A stretch of 64,000 nt of DNA from Sabellastarte sp. h YS-2021 (lineage: Eukaryota > Annelida > Polychaeta > Sabellida > Sabellidae). Positions 23,390 to 34,490 of the stretch are shown in pieces (position 1 is the stretch's first letter; every line of letters starts with the position of its first letter). The translations under genes and the position numbers were made by a program. The DNA is taken from the NCBI GenBank assembly GCA_964017235.1, contig OZ024935.1:87139052-87203051 (forward strand), given 5' to 3'. The notes under the pieces were generated by a model, which had not been told where the DNA came from, did not search any database, and saw nothing but the letters and a program-made list of their open reading frames with translations.

Positions 23390-25487
23390 ATCAAATTAAG
23401 ACTAATACATTTCAATATATATGTTTAACTATGAAATTTTATTGAAAAAAAAACAAAACAAACAAGCCAGTATTTTATTATTGTCACATTAGGTCTGATG
23501 TACACAAATATCCACATTAAGTATTAGTAAACTAAGTTAATGTTCCTTTAAAATTTTATCAACTACTATTAATAGACACCATACTGTTTATTTCACCCAT
23601 ATGTCAGGACATCTCTGCTTGCAGTAAGATTTTACCAGTGAGAAGCGTACAAAACACACAAATTTTGTTCATCTCAAAGCCAAAGAAAATATTTAAATTT
23701 ATGTAAATTGTCCAACCCTATCATTGATAAATTTTGAATTTATGCTCCATTAAAATGGTATTTTTACAGTGGCATCCAGATCTATTTATAAATACTGATT
23801 TTGTGCAGAAAATGATTTTTCCAAAAAATAAGTAAGAATCTGCTTAGACTATAACGAGTTTCCACAACCACTCCAATTTTGTGGTCTGAAGAAAATTTAG
23901 TAGAAATTGTCCTTATCTATTTACCCAGCTACTAACTATTTGATTAGCAAATAACTCTTGTCTATCAGACTTACTTTTCGGTGGCTATGACTGTAGTTCT
24001 GCATCCTCATGTATTGATGGATCTGATTAATCTTGTTTCATGAGAAGGTTATTCACATAACTATGCCGATTAGAATTCTCTACTAAAAATAAATAAATAA
24101 ATAAAAAAAAATAAATAAATTTTCAGTAATTTACCTTCTCTCCTGGGACAGATTATGTATTTTGTCAGCAGTCCCCATGGCCTCCCATTAAGACAATGAA
24201 ACAGCAGCATGGGTTAAATTTTCTATTTGATCTACTTGCAACTTTGATATGCACATAAAATATTATAACTGTATTTACACAAAATTGTATAAGTCTAATT
24301 TTATACCAGATATTATTAAAAGTATTCATTATGCTGACCATACTGAATGTCATTGGTTGAAGGAACTTGGAAGTAAGAGATCAAACTGAATGAACTAAAA
24401 GCACCAATGGACTAAAAGGCCACGGTGAAAATGTAAATAGGTGTAAGTTGAGGAAAACAAAGCCGTAGCCTGGTAAGCATTAATTTGCACTAAGTTTAAA
24501 TGTCAGGAAAATATGTAGTTTTGCGAAAAAAAAATTTTAAATAGAACAAATGCAGTTAGCTGTGATATCCACTTTGTCAGTCTGTTCCGCTCTTTTTCAA
24601 CAGATCAGATACAGGTTGTAACTGGGGTCTAACTTGCAAATATGTTTAAGTATAACAGCAGGATTGTCACAGTCATTCTGCTAGTAAAATTGATATAAAA
24701 GTGAATGAAATATTAGAGATTGATATGCATGCATGCAAATATGTAAAGTTCTATCACAGGGCAAGTTTTGTCCCACTGAACATTTCATACCGGAATGAAC
24801 AGTTCAGACATCGCAATTATATTAATAGACATCTTATGGAATTGTACATGAAATGGTGGAAAGTGAAAGTAAAACAACCTTGGCATGTATATTTTAATGT
24901 TTTATCACTCGGGAAAACAAAGCACATATTATCCTTCCTTCAGACTGAGATTGTAACAATTTGTCTTTTCTCTACTGATGAAAACATCAAAATGTCCCAA
25001 GTGTAATTTCCCGTTTTTGTCATTACTTTAACGACTTTTTCAGTCACAAATATGTAAAACATGGATAATTAAAAGGGATTTTATAACGATTCTTCTTATT
25101 TAAACAATTGTATTTTCAATACCCAAACACTACCACAGAATGTAGAAAACTAAGATAGCCCCTGTACTTGCGACAATTAAACTTCGCCACTTGCAGATAT
25201 ACATTCATTTAAAAAGTATATATCATTGAAGCAGTGTCATGACTCTATATATGCAGAAAACATTTTGTACATATTTTTAAAGCTACATTAGGTGGCTAGT
25301 TCTTACTTTACCGGTACCAGATTTGGGCGATAATATAATTTATGTTTTAATCAATTCCATCTTTTTATTTTTATTGTAATACACAAGAATACCATTTATG
25401 GGGGTTTGGGGCTTGCCCCCATTTATAACTCTGTTAATTTAATTTCATATTTCATATTACTGCGTAACAGGCTTCATTGAACTGATG

Positions 25488-25715
25488 GAAGCTATGGTGG
25501 TGCAGTGATAGCACACTTGCCTCCCACCTCTAAGGTGCTTGGTTTAAACCCTGGACCTTATGTGAGAAAGTTGATAGTTGCTTACTGATGGTTGGCAGTT
25601 TACTGTACAGAGTCTTTACCAACTATATGTACTGGTTTCTTCTGCCCATAAAACTACCCATCTTGATGTAACCTATACAGTGTTAAAAGTGATGTTAAAA
25701 CCCAAATAAGTAAAT
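25488..25715 (+). mobile_element. tRNA-derived SINE with 13-bp target duplication
   Basis: The head TGGTGCAGTGATAGCAC (A-box region) and GGTTTAAACCCTGG (B-box region) are followed by a GTACTGGTTTCTTCTGCCC core and an AAATAAGTAAAT tail. CATTGAACTGATG (25475-25487) and CATTAAACTGATG (25716-25728) flank it, with one mismatch. It was inserted by a LINE machinery. Confidence 0.85.
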
Positions 25716-25952
25716 CATTAAACTGATGTATGGCTGATGGTGACAGAGTTCCTTAGTACTTGCGACAATATGTAATGACATGTATACACAGAGGATGCCG
25801 CAATAAACTTCGTAAAACAAAATAAGTATGTGCAGAATAGTGCAGTTTACTGGCATATTCTTAAATAGGCAAATATTAGTGTTATTGAGACAATACGCCT
25901 TACTTGCTGGAGTTTGGACATCAATTTGTGGCATTTATTCTACAAACATTTA

Positions 25953-27324
25953 GGGGAGGGAGCACGGTGGCAGAGTGGTAATGTTGGGCGCCAATGCCCG
26001 ACAGGGAACAACTCGAGTTGTTCCTTGCGCCAACTCAACGGGGTGAGTTGTGGCAAACATCTCGAGATGTGTGCGCCATCTTGAGTTTATCAGTAACCAC
26101 CTGGCTTATGACTGGTCTGTTATCCATTCCAAATTTGGCTTCTGTCTTAAGATGTGGCTGTACCAATATAATCCTATATTGTAAGAGGGTAATTATTTAC
26201 TCTCAGTTTTGGCTGGAAGTTGTTAAGTATGAAAGGAAGACCGTTAATTTCAATTAAGTTACAGAACATATGTCCAATTATATTTGCAAACTAATTATAT
26301 TTCAAAAACTGCAACTTGTAAACATGATTTTTGGTATCTTTCTTAACAGGATAAGAATATATATTGCAAATAAATGATTAAGCTTTATCCATTTATATAG
26401 AAAAATGTGTAACAAAAGAAAAAAATTGTGTCAGTTTAATCAGTCAGTACTGTAAACTAATGTTGATTTTTAGTGTTTGTTGTTAATTTGTACCATTTCT
26501 GTACTTATTCAATTTAATATATATGTCCAAAAAGGGCTGGATAGCTTTAATAAGGTTATTTTGCAAGCTTTACTCTATGTAAAGTATAATACAATCACTT
26601 CAATAATAAACTTAATTTAAATATCTAAAATTGTTATTAATATAACAATATATAATTGTTTATAGGAGTTATGAAAATATAAAACAACATCTTGACACAT
26701 AATATTTTGATATATGTGTGTATTAATTCACTATTGTATTAATAAATGTTTCAAAAGCTTATACCCAAAGTGATAATCATTTGACAAAAAAACAATCTTA
26801 GACCTAATAGCAATCGAGAGACAAGCCAATCATTGTAGTGGCCCCTTATCCTTAAATGCAATTAAGAAACATTCAGAATAATATAATAAAACAGCCACGT
26901 ACTGTACTTCAAAACTATTAATTGTGTACATAACATTCTCTTCCACAGAGATTAAGCTCTATGAAATGTAATTAGGTTGAATTATTGGATAAAGTTGGTG
27001 CAGGACCCACTCACGATGTGGCAGTACATCCCAAGATGTTTTCCACAACTTCCCTCTGCGAGTCGGCGCAAGAAACAACTCGAGTTGTTCCCTGCCACGA
27101 GTTGGCACCCAACAGTAACACTCTTGCCTCCCACCTCTGAGGCCGGGGTTCGGTTCACACCTCTACCTCAAGTGGGAAAGCTGGTAGTTCCTTGCCGTTG
27201 GTCGGAAATTTACAGTACAGAACCTTGACCTACTGTATGTACTGGTTTCCTCTGCCCTTCAAACTTCCCGTCACGATATGACCTGTACAGTGTTGAAAGC
27301 GATGTGAAACCCCAAATAAATAAA
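25953..27324 (+). mobile_element. SINE split by a nested TIR element
   Basis: The SINE head (TGGCAGAGTGG A box) ends at 25,981 and its body resumes at 27,115 (CCTCCCACCTCTGAGGCC, B box GGTTCGGTTCAC, tail AAATAAATAAA). Removing the insert leaves about 235 bp, the family's normal size. A perfect 14-bp target duplication, TCTACAAACATTTA, flanks the whole (25939-25952 and 27325-27338). Confidence 0.9.
25982..27114. mobile_element. 1.13-kb nonautonomous TIR element inside the SINE
   Basis: Both ends read TGTTGGG(C/T)GCCAA inward, with inverted repeats of about 100 bp (25982-26084 and 27010-27114). GTAA flanks it on both sides (25978-25981 and 27115-27118), a 4-bp target duplication that restores the SINE when collapsed. 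Each terminal repeat contains the palindrome AACAACTCGAGTTGTT (26007-26022 on the left). The 0.9-kb interior is AT-rich and has no coding frame. The superfamily is not clear to me. Confidence 0.85.
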
Positions 27325-28550
27325 TCTACAAACATTTACAACATTATCCTGCATTTAAATTGTTTATCATAACTTATTAACATTTGACATTCACTGTCAG
27401 AGAGAGTTATTATAATCTAATTTAATCTACTGCTTTGCAGGCTCAATATCTTCCCCATGAAGGGGAACTCAGTGCGCTGACTTAACAAAATCATTGTCAT
27501 AAGGAAAGTCAAGGGGTGTTCAAGGTCAGTAATCCAGAGTTGTGGGTGTGACCAAGAGGGAAGGAAACTTCTGCTACTTGTGTAAATATCGGTTTAAAAC
27601 AAAGATATGCATCAAAATATTCAGGAAAACCAGTTTGAATTTTAGACCAGTGAGGCAGTTTTTAACACCGGGTAATAACCAATGGCCTACTAATGCAATG
27701 TCATGAAAATAAGAGTAACAATGGCATATCTGCTTGCATTGGATACAATTGTACCAGCACTGTTTTCAATAAATCATTCTCAATAATGAATTATGCCTAG
27801 TAGGAAGCAAATCATCATGGCCTCATACAGGACATTGTTACACTGTCTGGATGAAAAGACCTGCCTCTAGGTTGCAAAGACTGTGTTTAGCCATATTAAA
27901 TAAAAGTGGTGCTGTTGTCAGTTGATAAGCACAATGTTGAATATTTACTATATTTCACTGACATAAAAGAACTGAGTAAATTAAAGCATATTTTTTATGT
28001 TAAATTAACATTTTAGTGGTGAAATTATGTTTATTTGTGAAATGCAGCCCACAGTAGGAACTGTTTCATCTTGAATACTAATTTTGCAATGCTAATATTT
28101 TAAATGGCACTGACAAAATGTCAAGTTGAGACCTTGTTTATCTGCCACCATGCATTGATCAATATGATTTCAAAAACACATACTTTCAATGGATTAGCAT
28201 TATCAGTATTTCTGTGAAATGTGTCTTCACGATGTGCTCTTATAGGGTTATTACTTAATACTGATACTTCAATCTGACTCTTCAGAAGACTTTTACTTGA
28301 CTTACAGTCAACTAAACCAGGTAGGTGACCAGGTCAGCTTCCAGATATTAGAAAGTTTGGAAGGCCCAGCTCCTCACCATATCTGAACAATCTGAAACTG
28401 ACAAACCAAAGTAAGCACCAGATAATAGTTTTGGGGAGAAGGGTCAATTTGGGTGGGAGCAAAAAATCTGATGCAGGCTGTCTGGCATCAAAGCTGAATA
28501 TGACTGTATGGTCCAGTGAATAGGCAGGTTCAGAATAAAAATTCAATTGA

Positions 28551-28952
28551 ACTAGACAATAAACACTACACCATTCTCTAATTTATTATCCACCATGAGC
28601 CATATTTGACCAATATAGATGGGTATATGGCACAGGATATATTTATTGTGTGTACAACGGCGCCTCCGTAACATGGATAATAAGTTTCAATAACTTCCGG
28701 TTTTTCACTGATATCTCTAAAACTGTATTAGCTACAAATATGTATTATATATTATTAGAAAGGTCTTCCTACAGTGTTTCATATTTGTGATATAAACTTC
28801 CATGCAGAAATAACTGAGATATTGCAGGTTAAAGATTAAAGTTCTTTATTCCCTGCTGCTCATGCTGTTTGACAGCCTTTTTCACATTATCTCATTAAAT
28901 ATTCACATAAATTAACCCATAAATCCTGCAAAATGACATCAGACATATACAG
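28551..28952. other. Noncoding stretch
   Basis: No gene or clear repeat family was found here. Confidence 0.45.
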
Positions 28953-29042
28953 TAAAAATATATCACTCATGAAGATTAACAATATGATACTAGTTCGTTG
29001 CACTCACATAATATTGTCATCTTCATTCGTGATATATTTTTA
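28953..29042. repeat. 90-bp hairpin
   Basis: TAAAAATATATCAC starts an arm of about 32 bases that pairs with GTGATATATTTTTA at the right. The loop is about 25 bases and a few mismatches are present. It may be the terminal hairpin of a larger element. Confidence 0.8.
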
Positions 29043-29109
29043 AGTGCGAGCCACGAAAGTGCATGCTTCTGCAGATCACTTTTTTTCTCCGGACTTTCAT
29101 CATTTGTGG

Positions 29110-29215
29110 CGCATCGTGATGAGTATTTGTCTGCTCAATGAAGTTATGCAGCAATGGGCTATGTTAGTACTTGGATGGGTGACTGTCTGAGTTCTAGACC
29201 AGCTATGGGATGTGT
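29110..29215 (+). mobile_element. 5S rRNA-derived sequence (SINE3-type head)
   Basis: GTTAGTACTTGGATGGGTGA is essentially the conserved C-box region of 5S rRNA. It is preceded at the proper spacing by AAGTTATGCAGC (A-box region) and a decayed 5' half, and followed by CTATGGGA, the end of the gene in decayed form. There is no T-run terminator directly behind it. Unrelated sequence (GGGACCAAAGCACCTTTTGG) follows to about 29,340. A 5S-headed SINE or a 5S retropseudogene explains this better than a working gene. Confidence 0.7.
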
Positions 29216-29589
29216 CTGGGTTAGAATTTATTTGTGTCCCCACATTTTTGTAAATTCTAGTGCGCTACTTGATCTCTGACGGCTTTGTGCTCACGTTAGG
29301 GGACCAAAGCACCTTTTGGCCTTGTTTTCTGTATATATAATTTGGAAAGATTTCGTATTATGTATGCATTAATGAATTATCATCTCATCTGAGACTAGGA
29401 GAAAGCTCCGCTGGGATAGGATTATTGGTTCCCTTGACTCCTCTTTTGATGACATAGTAACCAGTTCAAATTTGAACTTTGCAGGGAGTGCAGGAAGTGC
29501 TGTATTCCACAGTAACTTGTCTTCTACATGAAAATTTTGAATAATTAGAACCATCAAAGCACCTTTACTTCGAAATGTCTCAAACAGGT

Positions 29590-30031
29590 CACACATATTG
29601 CCAATATTGATTAAAACAAATGTGCCTAATACACTAATTCTAATTGAATTTATATAGCACTTAATCTCTAAAGTCAACACCACAAGAAAAATGTAGAAGA
29701 TAAAAATTTCTAAACTAGGGTGGGTGTGCTGATGCAAAGAGCTAAAATTTTATCCTCATTCCAACTGAGAAAGGGGGAGTGTCAGCATTCCAAAGCTGTG
29801 GATGTTCATAATAAAAGTGAAGTCAAAGTTGCTCAGCAGGCGTATGACTCAAACAAACTGTATGACATCAGACACAAGTCAGTCTATATGACTTCTGCAA
29901 GAAGTATATACAATGTACCTGGGTGAAAGAAAAAACAAGCGATACTAGGACAAATAGAAACATGTCAGGTCATGTTAGTTGTTGGTAATTGAGCCTAAGC
30001 CAGATGAATTCAATTTGAGAGTGCCCAACTA
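29590..30031 (+). repeat. Duplicated host block, left half of interrupted copy
   Basis: Paralogous to 10,630-10,690 and 11,187-11,472. It stops at the TA (30030-30031) where the 10.4-kb element begins, and resumes at 40,447. Confidence 0.7.
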
Positions 30032-30235
30032 ATGCTGGTGTTCCGCTGTAGCCGACCCTATAACCGACCTTACGACTCTGTGGTGAAAGTCGTGGGAACC
30101 TTTAAAAAGGCAGGAAAATACTGAGTTGGTTAAGAAGTCCCTGACAAGATGGTACACTTACAGACAGAATGTTATGATTTCACCAACAAGATGTAAGGTC
30201 GTGGACGTGTATTGCACGGTCAGTTGTAGAAGTAG

Positions 30236-30301
30236 TACAACAAGCCCTAAACCCCCAACAGACAAGCCATATCGGACAAGCAGTAAAGACAGACAAGCCG
30301 A
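30236..30301 (+). repeat. Left subterminal ACAAGCC motif cluster
   Basis: Variants of (A)CAAGCC occur four times in 66 bp, spaced about 17-23 bp. Their reverse complement GGCTTGTC / GGCCTGTC dominates the right subterminal cluster at 39,880-40,262. Such clusters are typical transposase-binding regions. Confidence 0.5.
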
Positions 30302-30682
30302 GAGCATGTTCCAGATCCATACTGACAGGACTGATTAATTTTGTGGGTCGGTCTGTATAGTTGGGATCCAGAATTTGGATCAATATCACACTGTATCAAC
30401 CGATTTCACCAGGGATGTGACATTCATTTCACACTGCAAAGATGACAGCAACACATTAAGTTGAGCGTCTTTTGGTTTTTTATTGATTTGAATATGTTAC
30501 TTTTTCATGATTTCAAGAATTTACCCCCACCTCAGTAAGTTACCCACAAATGTCAGGAAGCCACTGAAAGTCGGATTGTGCGGGCTAAGGAAACCTTGTC
30601 TTTTCAGGTCCCTGTGGAACCCTGCTTTATGAGTAAATCAGACATGTATACTATTAATGCTGTATCACTACGCATAGGTCTG

Positions 30683-31260
30683 GGCTGGTATTCATGAAGG
30701 GTCTTAGCCAGGTCTTAGGCTTAAATGTGGTCTTAAAGTTGAGACTTTTGTCTCAGCTAAGTTTTGTCTTAAATCCATATTCACAAAAAGGAACTTAGCT
30801 AAATCCAAGATTATCAAATAACCACAGTGGTTTTATGTGTCATGTGACCTTTCTTTTCTATTTCAAACTATACTATTGGTGATATATATCATTAATTTAA
30901 TGCATTTTATCAAAGGAAAAGTGCTGTTTTGAAATGGAAAACCTTGTTACTACACATAAACTCCCAAAGACTGCTTTAGTGAGGTGTTCTGTATAATTAT
31001 ACTTTATTTACAGCCATTTCAAATTTTGAAGTGGAGAAAAGTTTATGGCGGCCATATTTAAGTCCTCTTTACAAAATTTAAGCCCACTACCAACCAGTCT
31101 TAAAGTTGACCCCTTGGCTAAGCCTAAGACCGGTCTTAAATTCTTTGTGAATACCACTAAGCCTATGACAAAAGTTTTAGCAGTTTTTGGGCAGAAACTT
31201 GAGACAAAAGTCTCAACTTTAAGCCTAAGCCCTGCCTAAGACCTTTCGTGAATACCGGCC
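30683..31260. mobile_element. MITE copy 2 (CTG target duplication)
   Basis: The left end GGCTGGTATTCATGAAGGG and the right end, read in reverse, GGCCGGTATTCACGAAAGG are inverted repeats of well over 100 bp. CTG flanks both sides (30680-30682 and 31261-31263). The centre, including a GCGGCCATATTTAAGTCC stretch, is shared in reverse orientation with 59,930-60,430. It is inserted inside the 10.4-kb element. Confidence 0.85.
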
Positions 31261-31359
31261 CTGGTCATTACACTGGACTTTGATTCTGTGAACACTAAGT
31301 GTACAAAAAATTTGTAAAGAAAATCTTTGTGCTTTGTATTTTTAGGTAATTCACCAGTT

Positions 31360-32322
31360 GAGATGTGTCTTATGCAGTCTGTTAACTTGCATCTCAAGGC
31401 AACTCACACCAACAAGTCAGCTCGTGCATATCAGGCAATTTTCAAAATTTTCATGTCATTTGCCATATTTTGTTGAATTTAACCTTTCCTCCTGTTTCTG
31501 AACACCACGTTCTGTTATTTGTACAATTTTTATTGTATAATGACTTGTCTTATCCATCTATTCTAAATTACTTATCTGCCTTGCGTTTCAAGTTTCAATG
31601 GTATGGCTGGTCTGTGCAGCCCCTTAATAGCTTCAGGTTATCTCTCTTGCTCAAGTCAATTAAAAATAACATTCGTTGTCTGCCTAAGCTTAAAGGTGTG
31701 TTTCATATTGCTACATTAGTGGCCATCTGTCCAGAATGTGACTCACAGCCTTTTGGCATGTGTATAAGTTCATGTTTCTGTTGGCCTATTTGGCCTTCTT
31801 TAGGCTCAGTAACTTGGTTCCTCCACTGAGTAAAGAGTTCGACATAACAAAACATTTATGCAGAGGTGACTTTATATGTGATGAATCAAGTGCCACAGTT
31901 TTAGTTAAGTGGAGTAAGACTCTCCAGTCCCTTAGACAGTGGACTCTGGTTAGGGTTCCTTTTCTTTCACCTAGTCCTTTATGCCCTATTCGGGCTTTTC
32001 AGGTAAACTCCTCCCTTATCCCTGCCTCACCTAATCATTCATTATTCGCCCTTCCCCCTGATTTTCCCCTCCTTCCAAGGCCAATGTGCGAAAATTTTTG
32101 GCAAAAATTATGTCCAATTTGGACCTGGATCCATCAAATCATACCTTTCATTGTTTTAGGCGTTCTGGTGCCTCTTTTGTATTTAATAATGACGTTCCCC
32201 TTCGATCCATAAAAATTCATGGCACATGGACTTCAGATGCCGTCCATAGATATATCCCCTCTGACCTCTCACAAACGGCTTCTGTGGCTTCTACTTTCCA
32301 ACGTCTCCTACATCCTACATAA
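31360..32322 (+). pseudogene. Tyrosine recombinase without reverse transcriptase, frameshifted
   Basis: The N-terminal part is readable from about 31,365 (LHLKATHTNKSARAYQAIF) to 31,800, where the frame shifts. The middle (LAYLAFFRLSNLVPPLSKEF) continues to about 32,100, then shifts again. The C-terminal catalytic part has FHCFRRSGASF and HGTWTSDAVHRYI, supplying the H/R box, the W position and the Tyr. No reverse transcriptase or RNase H precedes it; a MITE does. It may be a 5'-truncated DIRS/Ngaro copy or a Crypton, which carries only such a recombinase. The similarity to the two RT-linked recombinases in this window favours the former. Confidence 0.8.
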
Positions 32323-32568
32323 TTTGGCCCTTTGGTGGTTTTTCTGTAAAGTTATTCAGCCACAGTAATGTGGTTCGGTGTATATTATAAAAGTTGTGGG
32401 GTTAACATATAAGTAGCATCTGCTGCCTCTTACCCGATGGGGTGTTTGTCTTCAATTTTATGGAGTTTTGTGTACAGCATGGTTTACTGGGTGGAACAAG
32501 TTTTAGTAGTGTAAAGTTATTAGTGTACTTGTATGCTAAAGGCTTGACTGTAACTATTGTTGTGTGTA

Positions 32569-32930
32569 GGCCCTGTTGGGCTGTTGGGCATTGCCACAGT
32601 TTTATTAATAGTAGTTTTATCGATACATTATGTATCTGTAATATTAGGCGTTTTCAGGAACTTAATTTTAGTTGGTAACCGTTTTAGCCCCTTTCAGGGC
32701 TTTGTAAACTGTTATTGTTTAGTTACACATTAGGCAAATTATGGCCCTGCTGGGCCCAGACGTTTGGTGTTGTTGCTAAATCCTGCATTTTATTGTGTTA
32801 CTTGGTGCATTATGCAAGTTTGATGTCGATATTAGTGCATTGTGACACTTTTCGTGTGATTTGGCCCTGGGCCAGGTTGGTGTGTGTATGTGAACCATTT
32901 GCTTTATACTGGCCCAGGGCTTTGTTATGT
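32569..32930 (+). repeat. Cluster of short GGCCC/GGGCC hairpins downstream of the recombinase
   Basis: At least five short palindromes with a GGCCC...GGGC(C) core occur: near 32,570, 32,690 (GCCCCTTTCAGGGC), 32,741 (GGCCCTGCTGGGCC), 32,863 (GGCCCTGGGCC) and 32,912 (TGGCCCAGGGC). They are spaced 50-120 bp in otherwise AT-rich DNA. A TTAATAAAATA poly(A)-signal-like stretch follows at about 32,960. Confidence 0.6.
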
Positions 32931-33023
32931 AGGTACGTGTTTAATATAGTTTGTTTTTATTAATAAAATATTTTGTTTCCAATGCCTGTGTCTTTATTGG
33001 GTGTTGGGGGCTTCCTCTGGGGC

Positions 33024-33960
33024 GACTGAAACTGGCAGTAACTTTGAGACACTTATCAACAGGAGAAAGCTACACTTCACTACCATACCACTTAAGGGTT
33101 GGAAGAACCAAGATTTCTAAATTGTCCCCCCGGTCTGCAAAGCCATCTTACAGGAATTTCAACATGAATATATGATTTGTCCAACTGATACTGAAAACTG
33201 GAAATCAATAGATGAGAAATTTAGAAACAGATTGAATGTCCCCCATGCAGTAGGTGCACTAGATGGCAAGCGTATTGCTCTGAAGAAGCCCAAGAAGTTG
33301 GGCATTAATATTTCAACTACAAGGGTTACTTCTCTCTGGTACTGTTAGCCCTGATTGATACAGAGTACCAGTTCCTGTGGGTAAATGTGGGCGCCAATGG
33401 TTCATCATCTGATGCTCAGATATTCAACCGTAGCAAATTGAGAAGAAAAATTGAGAACAAAACATTGGGACTACCACCACCAGAACCACGTGGTCCGGGG
33501 GGATGGGCAAATCTACAATACTTCCTCTTGCTGGATGATTCCATTGTCCTGATGCCTTGGTTGGTCAAATACTATTGCAGAAGACAACTGACCAGAGAAG
33601 AGAGTAGCCAACTACAGGATATCCAGGAGAAGGAGAGTGGCCGAGAATGCCTTTGGGATAGTAGTGGGAAGGTTCAGGGTGCTACTGACCACCATGGAAC
33701 AGAGGCCAAAAGTAACAGACACTGTGTTAACATGAGTGGTACTACATAACATTCTGAGAAGCCATCAGGGGAGCGGAGAGACCACCCATTCCAGCAGATG
33801 ATATACAACCACTACAGAATCACCAGGGGGAGCAGGGACAGATTGAAAATGTCAGAAATCAACTGAGGCAGGCCAAACATCAATGGGACCTACTGAAAGA
33901 CTATTTCAACAACCTCGAGCACTGGCTGGGCAGGAGGACAAAATTTAAGAAGACTGAGGG
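33024..33960 (+). pseudogene. Harbinger/PIF transposase (DDE), broken
   Basis: Fragments of a HARBI1-like nuclease are readable in order: RHLSTGESYTSLPYHLRVGR, NVPHAVGALDGKRIALKKP (first catalytic Asp), WVNVGANGSSSDAQIFNRS (second Asp region), then [19 protein letters not shown] (final Glu) and LHNILRSHQG. At least three frameshifts and a stop in the last section break it. It would cut and join the transposon ends in the nucleus with the help of the Myb/MADF-type partner encoded at 38.2-39.6 kb. The 5' end is cut off at about 33,010 by the recombinase-derived sequence. Confidence 0.85.
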
Positions 33961-34246
33961 GGGGAACAAGCTGTCATCTATTAGTCCTTGTAAGGATTAC
34001 CCAAATAATCCAAGAACTTTTATTGCAAAAGTGTTACACAAACACTAAACCCAATTTTCAATCAAGACCAAATTATGAAAAAACAATTCTCCTGAAAAAA
34101 ATATTCTGAAAAATGTGATTGCAAAAGTTAAACACAGTCTCACACAGACTGAAACCTAAGTCCTCCAATGTCAAATTCAAATCGCAAGCCCACATGAACT
34201 AAAATTATTACAAAAATAAAAGAATAAAGTATCCCAAGAAAAAAAA

Positions 34247-34490
34247 CAGATTGATTTTTAAACATTTCCTTGTCCTTTTATTAATTTATAACAGATCTTT
34301 GCAACATATAATAGACATAAGAGCATGGCAAGTAACATCATAAACCCTGTCACCTGACACATAACAAACACAAGTTTAGCCCCACAAATTCCAATGAAAA
34401 TTGTTCTCAAACCCCCAGATTCAGGGCAGTAAAGAAGTTTAATGACCCGAAAGACAAAATATGAAATATTATAATAATTTAGAAGAACAA
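34247..34490. repeat. Direct repeat unit 1 (empty site of the foldback element)
   Basis: A unit running from GATTTTTAAA to ATATTATAATAATTTAG is repeated at 35,607-35,806 plus 37,694-37,720. Shared landmarks are AACAGATCTTT, CCCTGTCACCTGACACATAA and AATTCCAATGAAAAT. Unit 1 is uninterrupted where unit 2 holds the foldback. Confidence 0.75.

Larger units (their letters stand above)
23390..28550 (+). repeat. Segmental duplication block, copy 2
   Basis: This is a paralogue of 1,800-3,820 and 49,900-51,870. It is longer because SINEs and a TIR element were inserted at 25.49-27.32 kb. Landmarks near 25,795 (GCAATAAACTTCGTAAAAC) and 28,265 (ACTTCAATCTGACTCTTCAG) recur near 51,473 and 51,809. Frames inside (24,701-25,006 and others) have no recognisable product. 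Confidence 0.6.

Noticed and set aside
25488-25570. Functional tRNA gene from the A/B-box-like sequences
   Set aside because: The sequence cannot fold into a proper cloverleaf by eye, continues into a SINE body with an A-rich tail and has a target duplication.
29110-29215. Functional 5S rRNA gene
   Set aside because: The 5' half is decayed, the 3' end is altered and there is no T-run terminator.
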